From: Candidatus Bathyarchaeota archaeon
Lineage (GTDB): Archaea > Thermoproteota > Bathyarchaeia > RBG-16-48-13 > GCA-020355125
Direction of reading: 5' to 3'
DNA length: 16,220 bases
Assembly (NCBI GenBank): GCA_026014905.1
Contig: JAOZHK010000083.1
Coordinates: 1-16,220 of the forward strand
The translations under genes and the position numbers were made by a program. The notes beneath the pieces were generated by a model that was given only the letters and a program-made list of their open reading frames with translations, made no database searches and was not told the origin of the DNA. Each line of letters starts with the position of its first letter. Within the stretch, counting starts at the first letter, position 1. Positions 15,024 to 16,220 of this stretch are shown piece by piece.

Positions 15024-15059
15024 GGGATGGAAGACTTCAAACAAAGAAAAAAAGAAAAG
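15024..15059 (-). terminator. Recurring 3' element, copy C (behind DUF3303-like gene)
   Basis: Minus strand: a long T/C-rich tract (about 15042-15059) followed by TTTGAAGTCTTCCATCCC. It begins about 20 bases after the stop of the DUF3303-like gene and ends just upstream of the acetyltransferase promoter, so it would insulate the two transcription units. Confidence 0.5.
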
Positions 15060-15079
15060 AGTGAGACAGCTACACCTGT

Positions 15080-15415
15080 CTATGTTTTTACCTTCGTTTT
15101 GTACTGTTCATACGCTGGAACAAACTCCGTGAGCGCAGTGATCGGTATGATCCATCGTTTCTTGCTTGGAACATCATTGGCCGCGTACAGCGCTTCGATG
15201 TTGGCGAGCTGCTTGGGGTCATCGGTGTCATAGATCTTAAATGATCGCATCGGCTGTGTGAATGTGGGTAGGTCGCCATGTAGGATATGATCTGGAACAA
15301 TATATGGTGGCAGATTCCCTTTCTCGCGTTCCTCATTGTGGACTTGAATATTGGCTAAAATTCGATCAAAGTCGGCTTTACTCATTTCATCAAACACTAA
15401 ATATTTCATTCTCAT
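15080..15415 (-). CDS. Small DUF3303-like protein
   Basis: A 111-residue soluble protein, not firmly recognised. Features resemble the small DUF3303/dimeric alpha-beta-barrel group: a short N-terminal strand (KYLVFDEM), a helix, a central block RSFKIYDTDDPKQLANIEALYA (about 57-77) and a C-terminal IIPITALTEFVPAYEQY. In such families this reads as strand-helix pairs ending in a conserved I-x-P segment. No catalytic residues can be named. The ATG at 15415 has a strong GGAGGTGA 5 bases upstream, which overlaps the end of the preceding transporter region, so it is co-transcribed with that transporter. It ends in TAG and is followed by the recurring 3' element. Confidence 0.65.
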   Translation of the reverse strand: MRMKYLVFDEMSKADFDRILANIQVHNEEREKGNLPPYIVPDHILHGDLPTFTQPMRSFKIYDTDDPKQLANIEALYAANDVPSKKRWIIPITALTEFVPAYEQYKTKVKT

Positions 15416-15428
15416 TTTTCACCTCCTT

Positions 15429-16220
15429 TTAGCTAGTTTTTGTGGGATCACTGGTAAAGAAGTACGAGAGTACTGCAGCAATGATACCAGTGAGGCTAAA
15501 CCACCCAAGCCCCGCAAAACCATACGTCAGCAGGATAACAGCACCACCGCCACTACCCAGAGCCTGCGCAATAAATTGAGATGTCTCGCTCAACGACATC
15601 ACTGTGCCCCGATATTCGGGAACATGTTCCAGCAGTAAACTCGTGTAAGCGGGCATACTAATGCCAAATAAAAAGCCCGCAAGAATCCATAACGCAACAG
15701 ATAACTCGAAATTCGGTGCAAAGATATAACCAAAACACGCAAGACTCGCAGCGCCAATCATACTCGACCATAATGGTTTACGCCCAACGCGATTGACTAA
15801 CCGTCCACCCACGATCGTCCCCGCGATCAACAGCAAAGTTGCAGCGAGAAATACTATGGATATCGCCGCTTGATCTGCGTGAAACGTTTGAAGGAAAAAC
15901 GGCACAAAAAACGTCACCCAACTCGTATTCGGACCCATATACGCTAACGTATTACTGACCAAACACATCACTGCCGAACGATCACGGAACACCTCTCGAA
16001 ACGCGTACAGCGGGTTTCGCTGAATAGTTAGATCCTTTGACGGTATTCCTTTCCAGACCAGCGCTAATGCAATAGCAGAGAGGGGAAACAAGACAAATAG
16101 CGATATGTGGCGAAAATCTGTTGCCGTCGCGGCTAATATCGCCCCGACAGTGTACGCGCCCGCCATCCCCGCAGTCAGGTAACCCGAAATCTTGGGACGT
16201 TGATCCATCGAGAAAAATTG
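15429..16220 (-). CDS. MFS transporter (partial, N-terminus beyond window)
   Basis: C-terminal two thirds of a major facilitator transporter. The frame is open to the right edge (QFFSMDQRPKISGY), so the Met at 16208 is internal and roughly 130 N-terminal residues are missing. The visible part carries membrane helices from about the fifth onward. It has the repeated motif-A-like loop GGRLVNRVGRKPLW in the middle and PEYRGTVMSLSETSQFIAQALG near the end, which indicates a drug-efflux-type exporter. It ends in TAA (15429-15431) and is followed within 14 bases by the DUF3303-like gene, its operon partner. Similar motifs to the transporter at 12140-13327 suggest the same broad subfamily, not a recent duplicate. 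Confidence 0.88.
   Translation of the reverse strand, partial: QFFSMDQRPKISGYLTAGMAGAYTVGAILAATATDFRHISLFVLFPLSAIALALVWKGIPSKDLTIQRNPLYAFREVFRDRSAVMCLVSNTLAYMGPNTSWVTFFVPFFLQTFHADQAAISIVFLAATLLLIAGTIVGGRLVNRVGRKPLWSSMIGAASLACFGYIFAPNFELSVALWILAGFLFGISMPAYTSLLLEHVPEYRGTVMSLSETSQFIAQALGSGGGAVILLTYGFAGLGWFSLTGIIAAVLSYFFTSDPTKTS

Noticed and set aside
12046..15059. CRISPR repeats, because GGGATTGAAG resembles archaeal repeat ends
   Set aside because: The copies are thousands of bases apart, only about 17 bases long, palindromic, and have no spacer spacing or cas genes.

Overview
The window is archaeal chromosomal DNA. The evidence is a secE-spt5-rpl11-rpl1-rpl10-rpl12 run with a P-type acidic stalk protein, an archaeal-type leucyl-tRNA synthetase, a tRNA gene with a bulge-helix-bulge intron, TATA-box promoters, GGTGA-type ribosome binding sites, a PRC-barrel protein and a CxxC-x17-CxxC zinc protein. 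No gene identifies the lineage securely, so I leave it at Archaea. TAG, TAA and TGA are all used as stops.

Layout. 1-770 (minus): an EamA/DMT transporter running off the left edge. 983-4135 (plus): Sec translocon subunit, transcription elongation factor Spt5, and ribosomal proteins L11, L1, L10 and L12, with a few to 83 bases between genes. 4448-7360 (plus): leuS behind a 312-base leader that holds a hairpin and a 12-bp direct repeat. 7395-7850 (minus): a two-CBS-domain protein, divergent from a PRC-barrel protein at 8067-8345. 8503-8591: tRNA-Arg(UCU) with a 14-base intron. 8881-10266 (minus): an MmgE/PrpD enzyme, divergent from a two-gene amidase operon (10364-11927) whose first gene looks like a GatC/AtzG-type small subunit.

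From about 12.1 kb the DNA looks accessory and is mostly minus strand: an MFS transporter (12140-13327), a 49-residue zinc-ribbon protein (14049-14198), a RimJ/RimL-type acetyltransferase (14410-14967), a DUF3303-like small protein (15080-15415) and a second MFS transporter cut by the right edge (15429-16220). The gap at 13328-14048 is not empty. It holds a TATA box followed by a hairpin and T8 (candidate small RNA or attenuator), a short membrane ORF with its own ribosome binding site and, in the same frame after an amber codon, what looks like the N-terminal stub of a uroporphyrinogen-decarboxylase-family protein.

How the genes fit together. The left third is core translation, transcription and secretion machinery. 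The PrpD/amidase pair, sharing a divergent promoter region, suggests a small catabolic module of unknown substrate. The right end has two drug-efflux-type transporters and an acetyltransferase, a combination often seen in accessory resistance or detoxification regions. The most notable unexplained signals are a recurring 3'-end element (pyrimidine tract plus GAAG/CTTC inverted repeat, three copies, each behind a minus-strand gene), the candidate RNA at 13571-13634, and a three-unit 10-bp repeat downstream of the tRNA.
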